DNA of 64,000 nt from Massilia sp. METH4 (GCF_037094685.1 NZ_CP146614.1:1240001-1304000); one strand, 5' to 3'. Positions 45,561 through 57,607 are shown, counted from the stretch's first letter. Notes: generated by a model from the sequence alone, not told the origin. Numbers and translations are program-made.

Positions 45561-47834
45561 TTAGCGGCGGTACCCCGCGTTCAACTGCTGGTAGCCGGGA
45601 ATGCTGTTCTTCAGCACCTCCAGCGGATTGCCGATGCCGAACTTCGACAGGCCGTTCAGCTCGAGCTGGAAGAACACCTGCGTCGACGTCTTGTTCGTCG
45701 TCGTCACGAAACGCTGTGCACCCATGCGGAACACCCAGCAATCGCAGTTGTACTCGAGGCCGATCAGGCTCTCCAGGATACGATGGTCCTGCAGCGAATA
45801 GCTCATGCGGCCCACGCCGAACCAGCGGTTCGAGATCGGCCACTGCGTGGAAAAGTCCACGTTCTTGAAGCTGTTGCGCAGGAAGCGGTAGCCGGCGTTG
45901 AACACCTTGCGCTGGCCCGGCTGGTATTGCACGTTCAGGTTCGAGCTGGTGATCTGCTTGTCGCCCTGGTTGTATTGCACCGCGCTGTCCACGCCCCAGG
46001 TATCGGAAATGCGGCCGGTGGCCGCCAGCAGCAGGTCGGAACGGCCCGTGCTCACCGGTTGCGCATTGGTCAGCTGCACACGCTGGTCGTTGAAGTAGAA
46101 GCGCTGGCCGAATGCGAGGCGCAGCCGTTCGGCACCGGACTCCTCGAGGAAGCGCGACACGACCGCCGCCGTCACCTGGTTCGCGTCGCCGATGCGGTCC
46201 GAGCCCACGAAGCGGTTCTCGGAGAACAGCTGCGTGAAGTTGAACGTGGCATCGGCCGTGTCGAACACGGGAATGTCGCTCTGGTCGCGGTACGGCGTGT
46301 AGACGTAGAACAGGCGCGGTTCCAGCGTCTGCGTCACGGCGCGGCCGAACAGCGTGGTGCTGCGTTCGAATTCCAGGCCCGAATCGAGCGAGAACGTGGG
46401 GATCGCCTTGGTGACCGAGCGCGATTCCTCTGCGCCGAACTTGTCCAGCTGGTAGGCGGTGGCGTTCAGCATCAGCTTCGGCGTGATGAAGTAGCTGGGG
46501 CTGATGATGGGGAAGCTCACCTGCGGCTGCATGACGATGCGGTCGCCGTTGATCTTCGCGTCGGTCACGCAGGTGGTGCCGCCGATGTTCGCTCCCGGGC
46601 AGATCGTATCGGTCGCATAGTGGAAGCGTGTCGCCTCCGCGTCGAACGACCAGTCGAAGCCGCCGACGTCGTACTGGCCGGCGTGGAAGTTGACCGCCGG
46701 CAGACGGTCGTAGGGCCGCGGCGTGACGGTCGTCGTGTCAGGGTCCTGCAATACCTGGTACTTCTGCACGCGCGCCGTCAGGCTCCAGATCTCGCCGCGG
46801 TAGTCGGTGCGCAATTCCTTGAGCAACTGGCGCTCGGCACTGCCGGCCACGGTCTTCGAGAAGTCGGTCGGGTAATTTTCGTCCGACGCGGCGCGCACGT
46901 TCCAGCCGTAGGTCCAGTCCCTGGCCAGCGCCTGCGTGTGCGAAGACTGGATCTGCCAGCGGTCGATGCCCTTTTCCTTGTCGTTCGGCAGGTACTCGAG
47001 GAACGTGCGGCCTTCATAGGTGCCGGCATCGGTCTCGCCGATGTAGCGGCCCACGGCGCCCAGCTGCAGCCCGCGGCGGGCGATGTAGTGTGGCGATACC
47101 GTCAGGTCGCGGTTCGGCGCGATATTGAAGTAGTAAGGTACCGTCAGCTCGGCACCGCCGCGCGACGAGAAGCCCGGGACCGCCGGCAGCCAGCCGGAGC
47201 GGCGCGCCCCGGACAGCGAGAACGAGATGCCCGGCGTGCCGATCAGCGGCGTGTCCTTGAAGTAGACGATGGTGGGGCCGGCCACGCCCACGTCGCGCCC
47301 CTGGTCCAGCGTGAGCGTGTTCGATCGCACGTACCAGTCCGGATTCGGGCCTTCGCAGGTGCTGTAGGTGCCGTTGACCACCTTGGCCCGGTCTTCGGAC
47401 AGGAAGTCGATGCGCTGGGCCTTGCCCTGCGCGTTGTTCAATTCGAGCTTGTAGGTGGGCTGCAGCATGTAACCCACCCCGGTTTCGGAATTGATCTTGA
47501 ATTCGTCGGCCGTGTAGTAGTCGCCGAAGCGCCACAGGCGCACATTGCCCTTCGCTTCCAGCTCGGATTCGACCTGGCGGTAGCAGGCGTTATCGGCCGT
47601 CACGCGCATCTTGTCCTGCACAACTTCCACGTCGCGGGTCAGGATCAGCTCGCGCTCGGGCCGGCCGCTGATCTCCTCGGCGCGGATCGTCACCGGCGCA
47701 TCGGGGTCTTCCGCGCGTGGCGAGGCCGCGCCGGAACCGGGCTGGGTCTGGGCATGGGTCGGTGCCGCGCAGGCGGCGATCAGGGCGGAGATGGCATACG
47801 CCCAACGTTTCTTGAAGGGTGGGGCCAGGCTCAT
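45561..47834 (-). CDS. lptD: LPS-assembly outer membrane protein LptD
   Basis: A 757-residue outer-membrane barrel that, with LptE, inserts LPS into the outer leaflet. A signal peptide ends at AAPTHAQ. An N-terminal OstA-type beta-jellyroll (about 35-240) is followed by the C-terminal barrel (GFDWSFDAEATRFHYATDT, FVGSDRIGDANQVTAA, RDQSDIPVFDTADATFNFTQLF). The strands DHRILESLIGLEYNCDCW near the end are LptD-typical. ATG 47834 starts the signal peptide MSLAPPFKKRWAY; an in-frame ATG at 47951 would give an unlikely charged leader. It is divergent from amgK. Confidence 0.95.
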   Translation of the reverse strand: MSLAPPFKKRWAYAISALIAACAAPTHAQTQPGSGAASPRAEDPDAPVTIRAEEISGRPERELILTRDVEVVQDKMRVTADNACYRQVESELEAKGNVRLWRFGDYYTADEFKINSETGVGYMLQPTYKLELNNAQGKAQRIDFLSEDRAKVVNGTYSTCEGPNPDWYVRSNTLTLDQGRDVGVAGPTIVYFKDTPLIGTPGISFSLSGARRSGWLPAVPGFSSRGGAELTVPYYFNIAPNRDLTVSPHYIARRGLQLGAVGRYIGETDAGTYEGRTFLEYLPNDKEKGIDRWQIQSSHTQALARDWTYGWNVRAASDENYPTDFSKTVAGSAERQLLKELRTDYRGEIWSLTARVQKYQVLQDPDTTTVTPRPYDRLPAVNFHAGQYDVGGFDWSFDAEATRFHYATDTICPGANIGGTTCVTDAKINGDRIVMQPQVSFPIISPSYFITPKLMLNATAYQLDKFGAEESRSVTKAIPTFSLDSGLEFERSTTLFGRAVTQTLEPRLFYVYTPYRDQSDIPVFDTADATFNFTQLFSENRFVGSDRIGDANQVTAAVVSRFLEESGAERLRLAFGQRFYFNDQRVQLTNAQPVSTGRSDLLLAATGRISDTWGVDSAVQYNQGDKQITSSNLNVQYQPGQRKVFNAGYRFLRNSFKNVDFSTQWPISNRWFGVGRMSYSLQDHRILESLIGLEYNCDCWVFRMGAQRFVTTTNKTSTQVFFQLELNGLSKFGIGNPLEVLKNSIPGYQQLNAGYRR

Positions 47835-47949
47835 GAAGGGATGGCTACGCGAAGCACTATAAAGAACACCATGCAGGCGATTTTTCGAATTGAATCCCTT
47901 ATTATATGGGATTCCTTTGTCAAGATCCGGTTTGCTCGGGCTGTACTCC

Positions 47950-49002
47950 ATGTCTCAATTGCATAATTTATCATCCTCGGACGGCGACGCGCGCCTGCTT
48001 CAACTGAAAAACTGGCTGCAAGGCCTGGGCATCGTGGATGCCGCTTCGGCCCGCCCCGCATCGGCCGACGCCAGTTTCCGCCGCTACTTCCGCATCGACG
48101 TGCTGCCGCACGCCCGCGCGCAGTACGGCGCCACGCTGGTGGCGATGGATGCGCCACCGGAGCGCGAGAATACCGCAGCCTTCGTGAAGGTGGACGCACT
48201 GCTGTCCCAGGCCGGCGTATCCGTGCCGGCGATCCACGCGCAGGAGCTGGAAGCGGGCTTCCTGCTGCTGTCGGACCTTGGCACCACCACCTACCTGCAG
48301 GCGCTGGACCACGACAACGCCGCCACGCTGTATGCCGAGGCGCTGGGCGCGCTGGTGAAGATCCAGCAGCAAAGCCAGCCCGGCGTGCTGCCCGAATTCG
48401 ACCGCGCCTTCATGCTGCGCGAACTGAACCTGTTCCCCGAGTGGTACATCGGCAAGCACCTGAACACCACGCTGACGGATGCCCAGGCGGCCGACCTGCA
48501 GAAAGTGTTCGACCACATCGTGGCGACCTGCCTGGCGCAGCCGCAGGTCTATATGCACCGCGACTACCATTCGCGCAACCTGATGTGGATGGATGAAAAG
48601 AACCCCGGCATCCTCGACTTCCAGGACGCCGTGTACGGCCCGATCACGTACGATGCGGCCTCGCTGCTGCGCGACGCCTACGTGTCGTGGGACGAGGAGC
48701 TGGTGCTGGACTGGATTATCCGCTACTGGCAGCATGCGAAATCGGCCGGGCTGCCGGTCAACAAGGATTTCGACGCCTTCTACAAGGACTTCGAATACAT
48801 GGCCCTGCAGCGCCACCTGAAAATCCTGGGCATCTTCAGCCGCCTGAACTACCGCGACGGCAAGGCGATGTACCTGGGCGACCTGCCGACGGTGATGGAA
48901 TACGTGCGGCGCACGGCCAACCGCTACCGCGAGCTGAAGCCGCTGGTGAAACTGCTGGACGCGCTGGAAAACCGCCAGAGCGCCGTCGGCTACACGTTCT
49001 GA
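47950..49002 (+). CDS. amgK: N-acetylmuramate/N-acetylglucosamine anomeric kinase
   Basis: A 350-residue kinase of the aminoglycoside phosphotransferase fold. AmgK phosphorylates the anomeric hydroxyl of MurNAc in the recycling route that bypasses de novo UDP-MurNAc synthesis. Features: SFRRYFRID near the N-terminus, the catalytic loop MHRDYHSRNLMW (HxD...N), and ILDFQDAVYGP for metal binding. It is followed by murU with only 7 bp between the stop and the ATG, and is divergent from lptD. Both positions match AmgK-MurU loci in other proteobacteria. Confidence 0.92.
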   Translation: MSQLHNLSSSDGDARLLQLKNWLQGLGIVDAASARPASADASFRRYFRIDVLPHARAQYGATLVAMDAPPERENTAAFVKVDALLSQAGVSVPAIHAQELEAGFLLLSDLGTTTYLQALDHDNAATLYAEALGALVKIQQQSQPGVLPEFDRAFMLRELNLFPEWYIGKHLNTTLTDAQAADLQKVFDHIVATCLAQPQVYMHRDYHSRNLMWMDEKNPGILDFQDAVYGPITYDAASLLRDAYVSWDEELVLDWIIRYWQHAKSAGLPVNKDFDAFYKDFEYMALQRHLKILGIFSRLNYRDGKAMYLGDLPTVMEYVRRTANRYRELKPLVKLLDALENRQSAVGYTF

Positions 49003-49009
49003 GGACGCC

Positions 49010-49722
49010 ATGAAAGCCATGATCTTCGCTGCCGGCCGCGGCGAGCGTATGCGTCCGTTGACGGACACCTGTCCCAAGCCCCTGCTGAAGGTCCGCGGCC
49101 GCCCGCTGGTCGAATGGCATGTGCTGAACCTGGTCCGGGCGGGGATCACCGAGATCGTCATCAACCACGCCCACCTCGGCCACATGATCGAGGAGTACCT
49201 GGGCGACGGCAGCCGCTTCGGCGCCACGATCCGCTATTCCGCGGAGAAGGAAGCGCTGGAGACGGCCGGCGGCATCGCCAACGCGCGGCACCTGCTGGGC
49301 GAGGAACCGTTCCTCGCGATCTCGGGCGACATCTATTGCCCGCACTTCGATTTCAAGGAAGTGAAGGGCGTCCTGCACGACAACGACCTGTGGGGCAACG
49401 CCCATGCGGTCGAAAACCGCGACATCGCCTGGATCTGGCTCGTGAAGAACCCTTCGTTCCATCCGAAGGGCGATTTCGGCCTGAACCTCTATACGGTGAC
49501 GAATAGCGGCGAGCCGATGTGGACATTCGCGAACATCGGCGTTTACCGCCCCGAGATGTTCAACGGCATCCAGCCCGGCCAGCACTACGGCCTGGGCAAG
49601 CTGCTGCGCGAGTTCGCGGACAAGGGCCAGCTGGGCGGCGAAGTCTATGGCGGCGACTGGGACAACGTGGGCACGCCAGCGCAGCTCGAGCAACTGAACG
49701 CGGCATACGGAGCCGGGCGCGC

Positions 49723-49726
<4 letters not shown>
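49010..49726 (+). CDS. murU: N-acetylmuramate alpha-1-phosphate uridylyltransferase
   Basis: A 238-residue nucleotidyltransferase that makes UDP-MurNAc from MurNAc-1-phosphate, next to AmgK. It starts MIFAAGRGERMRPLTDTCPKP, the signature GxGxRMRPLT/KP motif of sugar nucleotidyltransferases, with AISGDIYCPHFDF as the metal-binding GD segment and YGGDWDNVGTPAQL near the end. The stop overlaps the pepP start (ATGA), so translation is coupled. Confidence 0.93.
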
Positions 49727-51065
<1,339 letters not shown>

Positions 51066-51069
<4 letters not shown>

Positions 51070-52217
51070 CGGCCCATTTGCACGCCGATTACGACGTGGC
51101 CATTTGCGGCGCCGGCCCAGCCGGCCTGGCGTTGGCCGCCCTGCTGGTACAGCGCGGCATGGCCGCCAGCCGCATCGCGCTGGTGGACGCCAAGGCGCTG
51201 GCCGTGGCGCGCGACGACCCGCGCACGCTGGCCCTTTCTTGGGGCAGCCGGCAGATCCTGGGCCAGGTCGGCGCCTGGCCGGTGCCGGCCACCGACATCC
51301 ATGAAATCCACGTTTCCCGCAAGGGGACGTTCGGCCGCAGCATGATCACGCGCGAAGAACACCGCGTGCCGGCGCTCGGCTACGTGACGCGCTACGGCGA
51401 CATCGTGACGGTGCTGGCCGGCGTCGTGGAAAGGCTGGGCATCGTGTCGCTGCGGCCCGCGCGCGTCACCGGGGTGGATGAAACGGGCGATACCGTCGTT
51501 CTCGCGCTGGAGGATGGCCGAACCGATGGTGGCAAGATCACCGCGGCCATCGCCGTGCAGGCCGAGGGAGGCCTGTTCGGCGCGCAAACGGACAAGCAGA
51601 CCATGCGCGACTATGGGCAAACGGCCATCATCGCCCAGGTGGATGCGAGCGCCCCGATCGCCCACCGCGCCTACGAAAGGTTCACGGATGAAGGCCCGCT
51701 GGCGATGCTGCCGCAGGGCGACGGTTACTCGATGGTGTGGTGCGTGCGCCCGGAAACGGCGCAGGAACTGCTGTCGCTGACCGATGCGGCCTTCCTGGCG
51801 CGGCTGCAGGGCACGTTCGGCGAACGCCTGGGCCGCTTCACGCACGCCACGCGCCGCCTGGCCTTCCCGCTCGGCCTGAACGCCGGCGTGACCGGCACGG
51901 CGCGCACCGCGGCGATCGGCAACGCCGCGCAAACGCTGCACCCGGTGGCCGGCCAGGGCCTGAACCTGGGCCTGCGCGACGCCACCGTGCTCGCCCGCCT
52001 GCTGGCGCGCGGCGCCACGCCGGACAACCTCGCCGAATTCGCCACGCTGCGCCGGCAGGACCGCGACCTCACCGTGCGGCTCACCGACACGATGGCGCGC
52101 ATCTTCGCCAACACCTCGCCGCTGCAACCGGCCCTCGGGCTGTCGCTGGCCGCCATCGACCTGTTCAGCCCGGCACGCTCGGTGCTCGCCGAGCTCATGA
52201 TGTACGGCCGGCGCTAA
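51066..52217 (+). CDS. ubiH: FAD-dependent ubiquinone hydroxylase (UbiH/UbiF family)
   Basis: A 383-residue flavoprotein monooxygenase of aerobic ubiquinone synthesis. FAD motifs: YDVAICGAGPAGLALAALL at the N-terminus and AAIGNAAQTLHPVAGQGLNLGLRD near residue 285. The family member hydroxylates the quinone ring; UbiH versus UbiF is not settled by sequence alone, although pepP-ubiH is the usual order in other bacteria. Its ATG overlaps the pepP stop by 4 bp, and a GGGGTCTG-type palindrome follows 1 bp after the stop. Confidence 0.9.
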
Positions 52218-52218
52218 A

Positions 52219-52300
52219 GTTTCCTCAAAAATGGGGTCTGTCCCCATTTTTGAGGAAACATTGCCTGAAAAAAGGGGACAGACCCCATTTTCCGAGCAAC
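52219..52300. repeat. GGGGTCTGTCCCC palindromic repeat with a second copy, convergent gap
   Basis: The first copy (52219-52259) has perfect 18-bp arms (GTTTCCTCAAAAATGGGG and its complement) around TCTGT. The second (about 52262-52300) is centred on GGGG-ACAGA-CCCC with imperfect arms. They lie between the 3' ends of ubiH (plus) and the sugar MFS gene (minus). The GGGGACAGACCCC core is a widespread betaproteobacterial repeat. Confidence 0.82.
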
Positions 52301-52303
52301 TTT

Positions 52304-53593
52304 TTACTGCTTGTGCAGGTTCGCGTACTTCAAGCCGAAGTACAGGATGAACGCATAGCAGGCCGCCGGCACCACGAACGACAGCTGCACGCCCACCGTA
52401 TCGGCCAGCGCGCCCTGCGCGAACGGCACCAGGGCGCCGCCCACGATCGCCATGCACAGCAGACCCGAAGCCTGGCCCGTCTGCTTGCCGAGCCCGTGCA
52501 GCGCCATGCTGAAGATGGTCGGGAACATGATCGAATTGCACAGCCCCACGGCGAGGATGGCGTACATCGCCATCTTGCCGCCGCCGAACGCGGCGAAGGC
52601 GATCAGCGCGATGCTGGCCGCGGCGTTGAAGGCGAGCGCCTTGCCCGGGCTGACCTTGCGCATCACGGCAAAGCCGATGAAGCGGCCCACCATCGCGCCG
52701 CCCCAGTACAGGCTCACGTAGTGCGCGGCCTGCGCGGCGGTCATGCCGCCGATGTTCGGGTCTTCCATGAAGCTGATCAGGAAGCTGCCGATCGAGACTT
52801 CGCCGCCCACGTACAGGAAGATGCCCAGCGTGCCCAGCACGAGGTGCTTGTGGGCAAACAGGTCGCTGAAGCGGCCCGCCGGCTCACCGTCAGCCGCATC
52901 GACGATCTTCGGCAGCCGTGCTAGCGCAAACAGTACGGCCAGCAGCAGCAGCGCGCCGGCCAGCACGAGGTAAGGTCCCTGCACGCTGGCCGCCTCTTGC
53001 GCGCGATGGGCGAGCTGTTCGGCGGCCGGCAGCTTCGCCACTTCCTCGGCGCCCAGCATGCCGCCCGACAGGATCAGCATGCCGCCCAGCACCGGCGCCA
53101 CCGTGGTGCCCAGCGAGTTGAAGGCCTGCGTCAGCGTGAGGCGGCTCGATGCCGTGCGCGGATCGCCCAGCACCGTCACATAGGGATTCGCCGCGACCTG
53201 CAGCACCGTGATGCCGCCGGCCAGCACGAACAGTGCGAACAGGAAGACACCATAGCCGGACGTGGCGGCCGGGTAGAACAGCGCGCAGCCGATGGCCGCG
53301 ACGACGAGCCCCGCCACGGCGCCGCGCTGGTAGCCCAGCCTCCGGATCAGCATGCCGGCCGGGATGGAAACGAGCAGGTAGGCGCCGAAGAAGCAGAACT
53401 GCACCAGCATTGCCTGCACATAGGTCAGCGTGTAGACCGCCTTCAGGTGCGGGATCAGCACGTCGTTCATGGAAGTCAGCAATCCCCACATGAAGAACAG
53501 GATGGTGACGATAATGAGTGGGCCGGTATGGCTGGCGCCGGCGGGCGCACCGGCGGCATCGGGCGCGAGCGCCGCCTTGGATTGAGCTTGCAT
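52304..53593 (-). CDS. sugar MFS transporter (FucP/GluP-like)
   Basis: A 429-residue inner-membrane symporter with 12 helices of the fucose/galactose/glucose H+ symporter family. Visible motifs: [20 protein letters not shown] in helix 1, [23 protein letters not shown], and [31 protein letters not shown]. It follows the GH3 gene by 35 bp, so it is likely co-transcribed. It presumably takes up glucose or gluco-oligosaccharides released by the neighbouring hydrolases. Confidence 0.9.
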   Translation of the reverse strand: MQAQSKAALAPDAAGAPAGASHTGPLIIVTILFFMWGLLTSMNDVLIPHLKAVYTLTYVQAMLVQFCFFGAYLLVSIPAGMLIRRLGYQRGAVAGLVVAAIGCALFYPAATSGYGVFLFALFVLAGGITVLQVAANPYVTVLGDPRTASSRLTLTQAFNSLGTTVAPVLGGMLILSGGMLGAEEVAKLPAAEQLAHRAQEAASVQGPYLVLAGALLLLAVLFALARLPKIVDAADGEPAGRFSDLFAHKHLVLGTLGIFLYVGGEVSIGSFLISFMEDPNIGGMTAAQAAHYVSLYWGGAMVGRFIGFAVMRKVSPGKALAFNAAASIALIAFAAFGGGKMAMYAILAVGLCNSIMFPTIFSMALHGLGKQTGQASGLLCMAIVGGALVPFAQGALADTVGVQLSFVVPAACYAFILYFGLKYANLHKQ

Positions 53594-53628
53594 GGGGACT
53601 CCTCTGGTTACTTCTTTCTAAAGGGCGC

Positions 53629-56100
53629 CTATTGTACGCAAGCTAACGCGTCTGCGTCAGCCGCCGCGCCACCAATGACCTGGATATTTGTGAAAGCTGC
53701 AACAAATCCGCCCTGCGCCGTGATCCGGAATGGCGTGTGCACCCTGGCCAGGTCGGCGCCCTTGAAGCAGGCCAGCGGGATCTTGACGGTCTTCCTGCCC
53801 TGCCCGGCCAGCCGGGTGAACGCGGCCGCCATGTCGACCGATGCGCTCCCTACCGCGACCTGCACGGGCCCCTGGGGCGCCGCCATGACGATGGTATCGA
53901 ACGTGAGTGCCCCATCTTTCGTCGCGTAGGCCGGCAGCGCGCGCGGCACGCCGGCATGCGCCTCGATATAGCCGGGCCCCGACCAGGTTACTTTCTTGGC
54001 ATCCTGCTGCGTATTCACCTGGGCGGTCTCCACTTTCATGGTCGGCAGCGTGTGCGTCACGTTCAGGTCGGCCCCCAGCGCCCTGCGTTCGCCACCGCTC
54101 CCAACGTAGAGCGGGAAGGTGGCGCGGTCGGACTGGTTGAAGACGGGGAAGGCATTGGTCTTGCCGCACGGCGCGGTGCTGTCGTCCTCGGCCAGCTTGC
54201 CGACCTTCCCGCCCTTGCCGTATTCGAGCCCGTAGCCATACGCGAACAGCGGCGCATAGTTCCTGTCGCCCACGTTCAGCGGCGCCTGGCACACGCTCTT
54301 CGGCCACGAGAATGACAGCTTGCCCGTGAACGGCGCATTCACCTTGCCGTCGGGCCCGCGCAGCAGCACGTCCGCCACGCCCTTGCCTTCGGAACCCGGC
54401 AGCCAGGCCGCCACGAAGCTGTCGGACAGGTTCAGCAGGTCGTTCGCATAAAGCGGCCGGCCCGTGACGAATACCGTGACCACGGGCTTGCCCTTGCCGG
54501 CCACCGCCTTGAGCACCGCCAGGTCTTCCGGGTAGCGCCCGCTGTGGCGCAGGTTGCCGGCCGGGCCGATATCGCCGTCGCCTTCCGCATACGGACCTTC
54601 GCCGATCACGGCCACCACCACGTCGTAGTCCGCCACGTTCACGCCGCTCGCATCGGCGCTGAACGTCACGTTGGGTGCCGCCTCCTTCAGGCCCGCCAGG
54701 ATCGTGTCGCCATTGGGAAAATCGCTGTTCCGGTTGTCGGTCCCCTGCCACGTGAGGGTCCAGCCGCCGCTCTGGTTGGCCATATTGTCGGCGCTCTTGC
54801 CGACCACGAGGATTCTCTTGTCCCGGGCGAGAGGCAGCACATTGCCATCGTTTTTCAGCAGCACCAGCGATTCCTGCACCAGCTTGCGCGCCAGCTCGCG
54901 CGCCTGCATCGACTCCACCTTGCCGGCATGCACAGATGAAGAAGGCTTGCGCAGGTTGGCGCGCAGTTTCACGCGCAGGATGCGCGTCACCGCGTCGTCG
55001 ATGCGCGCCATCGGGATCGTGCCATCCTTCACCTGCTGCACGGTGTTGGCGATGAAGCCCTTCCAGTCGTCCGGCACTATCACCATGTCGATGCCGGCAT
55101 TGATCGCCTGCGGGCAGCTGTCGTTGCGGCAGCCCGGCACTTCGGCGATGCCGTTCCAGTCGGTGACGACGAAGCCGTCGAAGCCCATCTTCCGCTTCAG
55201 CACATCGGTGAGCATCTCGCCGTTGCCGTGCAGCTTGCCGTAGTCCTTGCCCGCCTTGACGTCGTTCCAGCTGTTGTACGACGCCATCACCGTCTGCGCC
55301 CCCGCCTGCAGCGCCGGGTAGTAGCCGGCCATGTGGATGTTCATCATGTCCGCTTTCGTGGACTGGTTCACGCCCCGGTCCTTGCCCTGGTCGGTGCCGC
55401 CATCGCCCACGTAGTGCTTGGCGGTAGCCACGACATTGGCATCCCCGGTCAGTGCGCCTTGCAGGCCTTTCACGTACTCGCCGGCGTAGTCGGCCACGAT
55501 CTTCGGGTCTTCGGAAAAGCTTTCGTAGGTGCGGCCCCAGCGGTCGTCGCGCACCACGGCCAGGGTGGGCGCGAATACCCAGTTGATGCCGGTGGCGCGC
55601 ACGGCCTTCGCGACGGCCGCCGCCATCTCGCCGACGCGTTTCGGATCGCGCGCGGCGCCCAGGCCGATATTATGCGGGAACAGCGTGGCGCCGACGACGT
55701 TGCTGTTGCCATGCATCGCATCGATGCCCCAGATGACGGGTATCTTGTGCTGCATGTCGGTCGACATCGACGCTTCGTAGAAAGCATCGGCGAGCTTCAC
55801 CCAGTCGGCCGGTGAAGAATGCTTGTTGCCGTTCGGCCAGCTGCCGCCCCCGTTCAGCACGGAACCCAGGTAGTACTTGCGCACGTCTTCCGGCTTCGTG
55901 GTCTTGATCTCGGACTGCGTAATCTGGCCGACCTTCTGCTCCAGCGTCATGCCGGCCACGATCTCCCTGATGCGCGCTTCCAGCTGCGCATCCTGCGGCA
56001 CCGCGCTTTTTACCTGCGGCCAGTCCGCCAACGGGGCGGCTATCCCGGTCATCGTCAGCAGCTGCGCCGCGGCGGCCAGCATGGTCAAGCGTCGTTTCAT
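53629..56100 (-). CDS. GH3 exo-beta-glucosidase (glucan 1,3/1,4-beta-glucosidase)
   Basis: An 823-residue exported glycoside hydrolase family 3 enzyme that removes glucose from beta-glucan oligosaccharides. A signal peptide covers roughly residues 1-22. The GH3 N-terminal domain has AKHYVGDGGTDQGKDRG and the nucleophile D314 in VVTDWNG. The (alpha/beta)6 sandwich has LVQESLVLLKNDGNVLP and GEGPYAEGDGD, and the C-terminal 180 residues are an ExoP-type accessory domain. It is transcribed with the sugar transporter, with a LacI-type operator 64 bp upstream of the start. Confidence 0.93.
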   Translation of the reverse strand: MKRRLTMLAAAAQLLTMTGIAAPLADWPQVKSAVPQDAQLEARIREIVAGMTLEQKVGQITQSEIKTTKPEDVRKYYLGSVLNGGGSWPNGNKHSSPADWVKLADAFYEASMSTDMQHKIPVIWGIDAMHGNSNVVGATLFPHNIGLGAARDPKRVGEMAAAVAKAVRATGINWVFAPTLAVVRDDRWGRTYESFSEDPKIVADYAGEYVKGLQGALTGDANVVATAKHYVGDGGTDQGKDRGVNQSTKADMMNIHMAGYYPALQAGAQTVMASYNSWNDVKAGKDYGKLHGNGEMLTDVLKRKMGFDGFVVTDWNGIAEVPGCRNDSCPQAINAGIDMVIVPDDWKGFIANTVQQVKDGTIPMARIDDAVTRILRVKLRANLRKPSSSVHAGKVESMQARELARKLVQESLVLLKNDGNVLPLARDKRILVVGKSADNMANQSGGWTLTWQGTDNRNSDFPNGDTILAGLKEAAPNVTFSADASGVNVADYDVVVAVIGEGPYAEGDGDIGPAGNLRHSGRYPEDLAVLKAVAGKGKPVVTVFVTGRPLYANDLLNLSDSFVAAWLPGSEGKGVADVLLRGPDGKVNAPFTGKLSFSWPKSVCQAPLNVGDRNYAPLFAYGYGLEYGKGGKVGKLAEDDSTAPCGKTNAFPVFNQSDRATFPLYVGSGGERRALGADLNVTHTLPTMKVETAQVNTQQDAKKVTWSGPGYIEAHAGVPRALPAYATKDGALTFDTIVMAAPQGPVQVAVGSASVDMAAAFTRLAGQGRKTVKIPLACFKGADLARVHTPFRITAQGGFVAAFTNIQVIGGAAADADALACVQ

Positions 56101-56163
56101 CTTCCCTCCCTGTACTTGTGGTGAAAACCAGCGTTCATCGCCAAAGCTCGCGATCCAGACAAT

Positions 56164-56179
56164 TTGGAAACGTTACCAA
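56164..56179. promoter_or_regulatory. LacI-type operator upstream of GH3
   Basis: TTGGAAACGTTACCAA is a palindrome of the LacI/GalR type (TTGGnAACGTTnCCAA) with one mismatched pair. It is in the gap between the GH1 stop and the GH3 start. A near-identical site lies at 60172-60187. Confidence 0.75.
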
Positions 56180-56227
56180 TTCAGGCCGGAATTATCGCGA
56201 CCGGCCGATTTTCCTGTCAACGAGACT

Positions 56228-57607
56228 TCACGCTTGTGGGGATTTCGACACGGCCTCGCCGCCACCCAGGAACTGCCGGTACCACTTGCCGCTGTCCTTC
56301 AGGATGCGCTGCTGCGTGGCGAAATCGACGTGGGTGAGGCCGAAGCGGCGCGTATAGCCCTCGGCCCATTCGAAGTTGTCCAGGAGGCTCCAGGCGAAGT
56401 AGCCGGCGACCGGCACCCCTTCATCGAGCGTGTGCTTCAATGCCGCGAGATGGCGCACGAGGTAGGACGTGCGCTGCGCGTCGTGCACCTGTCCGTCGAT
56501 CACCGCGTCGTCGTAGCACGAGCCGTTCTCCGTCACGTAGATAGCCTTCGGCCCGTACTCCGCGTGGATGCGATGCAGCAGCTGCGCCATGCCGCCGGGT
56601 GCGACTTCCCAGCCGAACGCGGTTCGCTCCACACCCTCGCGGTGCACCACGCGCGCATGCAGCGGCCCTTCTCCCGGCGCGGCCGCGATCACTTCGGGGA
56701 AGTAGTAGTTCAGGCCCGTGAAATCGGTCGGCGCGGCGATCGCTTCGAGGTCGCCGGCTTCGATGCGCGGTGCCGCATCCCGAACGGCATCGAGCACGTC
56801 GGCCGGATACCCCTTGCCGAACAGTGGATCGAGGAACCAGCGGTTGCGCAGCCCGTCGTGCCGGTGCGCCGCCGCCCTGTCTTCAGGGCTCTCGGATGCG
56901 GGCCGGATCGGGTGCAGGCTGAGTGCCGCGCCCACGCGTGCGCCGGGCACATTGGCACGGATGACGGGCACCGCCAGGCCGTGCGACAGCAGCACGTGGT
57001 GGCTCGCCTGCAGCGCGGAAGCGACGTCGCGGATGCCTGGGGCGTGCATGCCATCCATGTGGCCGTGCATCGCCGTGCACCACGGCTCGTTGTGCGTGAT
57101 CCACTGCGGCACGCGGTCGCCCAGCCTGCGCGTGACGACATCCACGTACTGGGCGAAGCGGTGCACGATGTCGCGCGCCATCCAGCCGCCCCGGTCCTGC
57201 AAGGCTTGCGGCAAGTCCCAGTGATACAGCGTGGGCCACGGTTGCAGGCCCCGTTCCAGCATGCCGTCGACGAGCCGGTCGTAGAAGTCCAGCCCCTTCG
57301 TGTTGGGCGCGGCGCCGTCGCCGAAGATGCGCGGCCAGGCGATCGAGAAGCGGTAGGCGTTGGTACCGAGGCCGCGGGCAATGTCGAGGTCTCCCGGCCA
57401 GCGATGATAGTGGTCGCATGCGACGGTGCCGCTGGAGCCGTCGCGGACGCGGCCCGGACGGGCACTGAACGTGTCCCAGATCGAATCGACGCGCCCATCC
57501 TCATGGCGCGCGCCCTCGATCTGGTACGACGACGTGGAAGTGCCCCAGATGAAACCCGGGGGGAAATCGGCGCGCGCCAGCGCGGGCATGAGTGCGTTAT
57601 TGGTCAT
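56228..57607 (-). CDS. GH1 beta-glucosidase
   Basis: A 459-residue cytoplasmic-type GH1 beta-glucosidase without a signal peptide. The N-terminal signature is FPPGFIWGTSTSSYQIEGA. The acid/base Glu is E174 in THNEP and the nucleophile Glu is E360 in YVTENGS. It hydrolyses cellobiose or other beta-gluco-oligosaccharides that enter the cell. ATG 57607 overlaps the GH5 stop by 11 bp, so the pair GH5-GH1 is coupled. Confidence 0.95.
   Translation of the reverse strand: MTNNALMPALARADFPPGFIWGTSTSSYQIEGARHEDGRVDSIWDTFSARPGRVRDGSSGTVACDHYHRWPGDLDIARGLGTNAYRFSIAWPRIFGDGAAPNTKGLDFYDRLVDGMLERGLQPWPTLYHWDLPQALQDRGGWMARDIVHRFAQYVDVVTRRLGDRVPQWITHNEPWCTAMHGHMDGMHAPGIRDVASALQASHHVLLSHGLAVPVIRANVPGARVGAALSLHPIRPASESPEDRAAAHRHDGLRNRWFLDPLFGKGYPADVLDAVRDAAPRIEAGDLEAIAAPTDFTGLNYYFPEVIAAAPGEGPLHARVVHREGVERTAFGWEVAPGGMAQLLHRIHAEYGPKAIYVTENGSCYDDAVIDGQVHDAQRTSYLVRHLAALKHTLDEGVPVAGYFAWSLLDNFEWAEGYTRRFGLTHVDFATQQRILKDSGKWYRQFLGGGEAVSKSPQA

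Noticed and set aside
49519..49722. An upstream in-frame extension of pepP overlapping murU
   Set aside because: The extension is Arg-rich and lies within the conserved murU coding region; ATG 49723 overlapping the murU stop is the consistent start.
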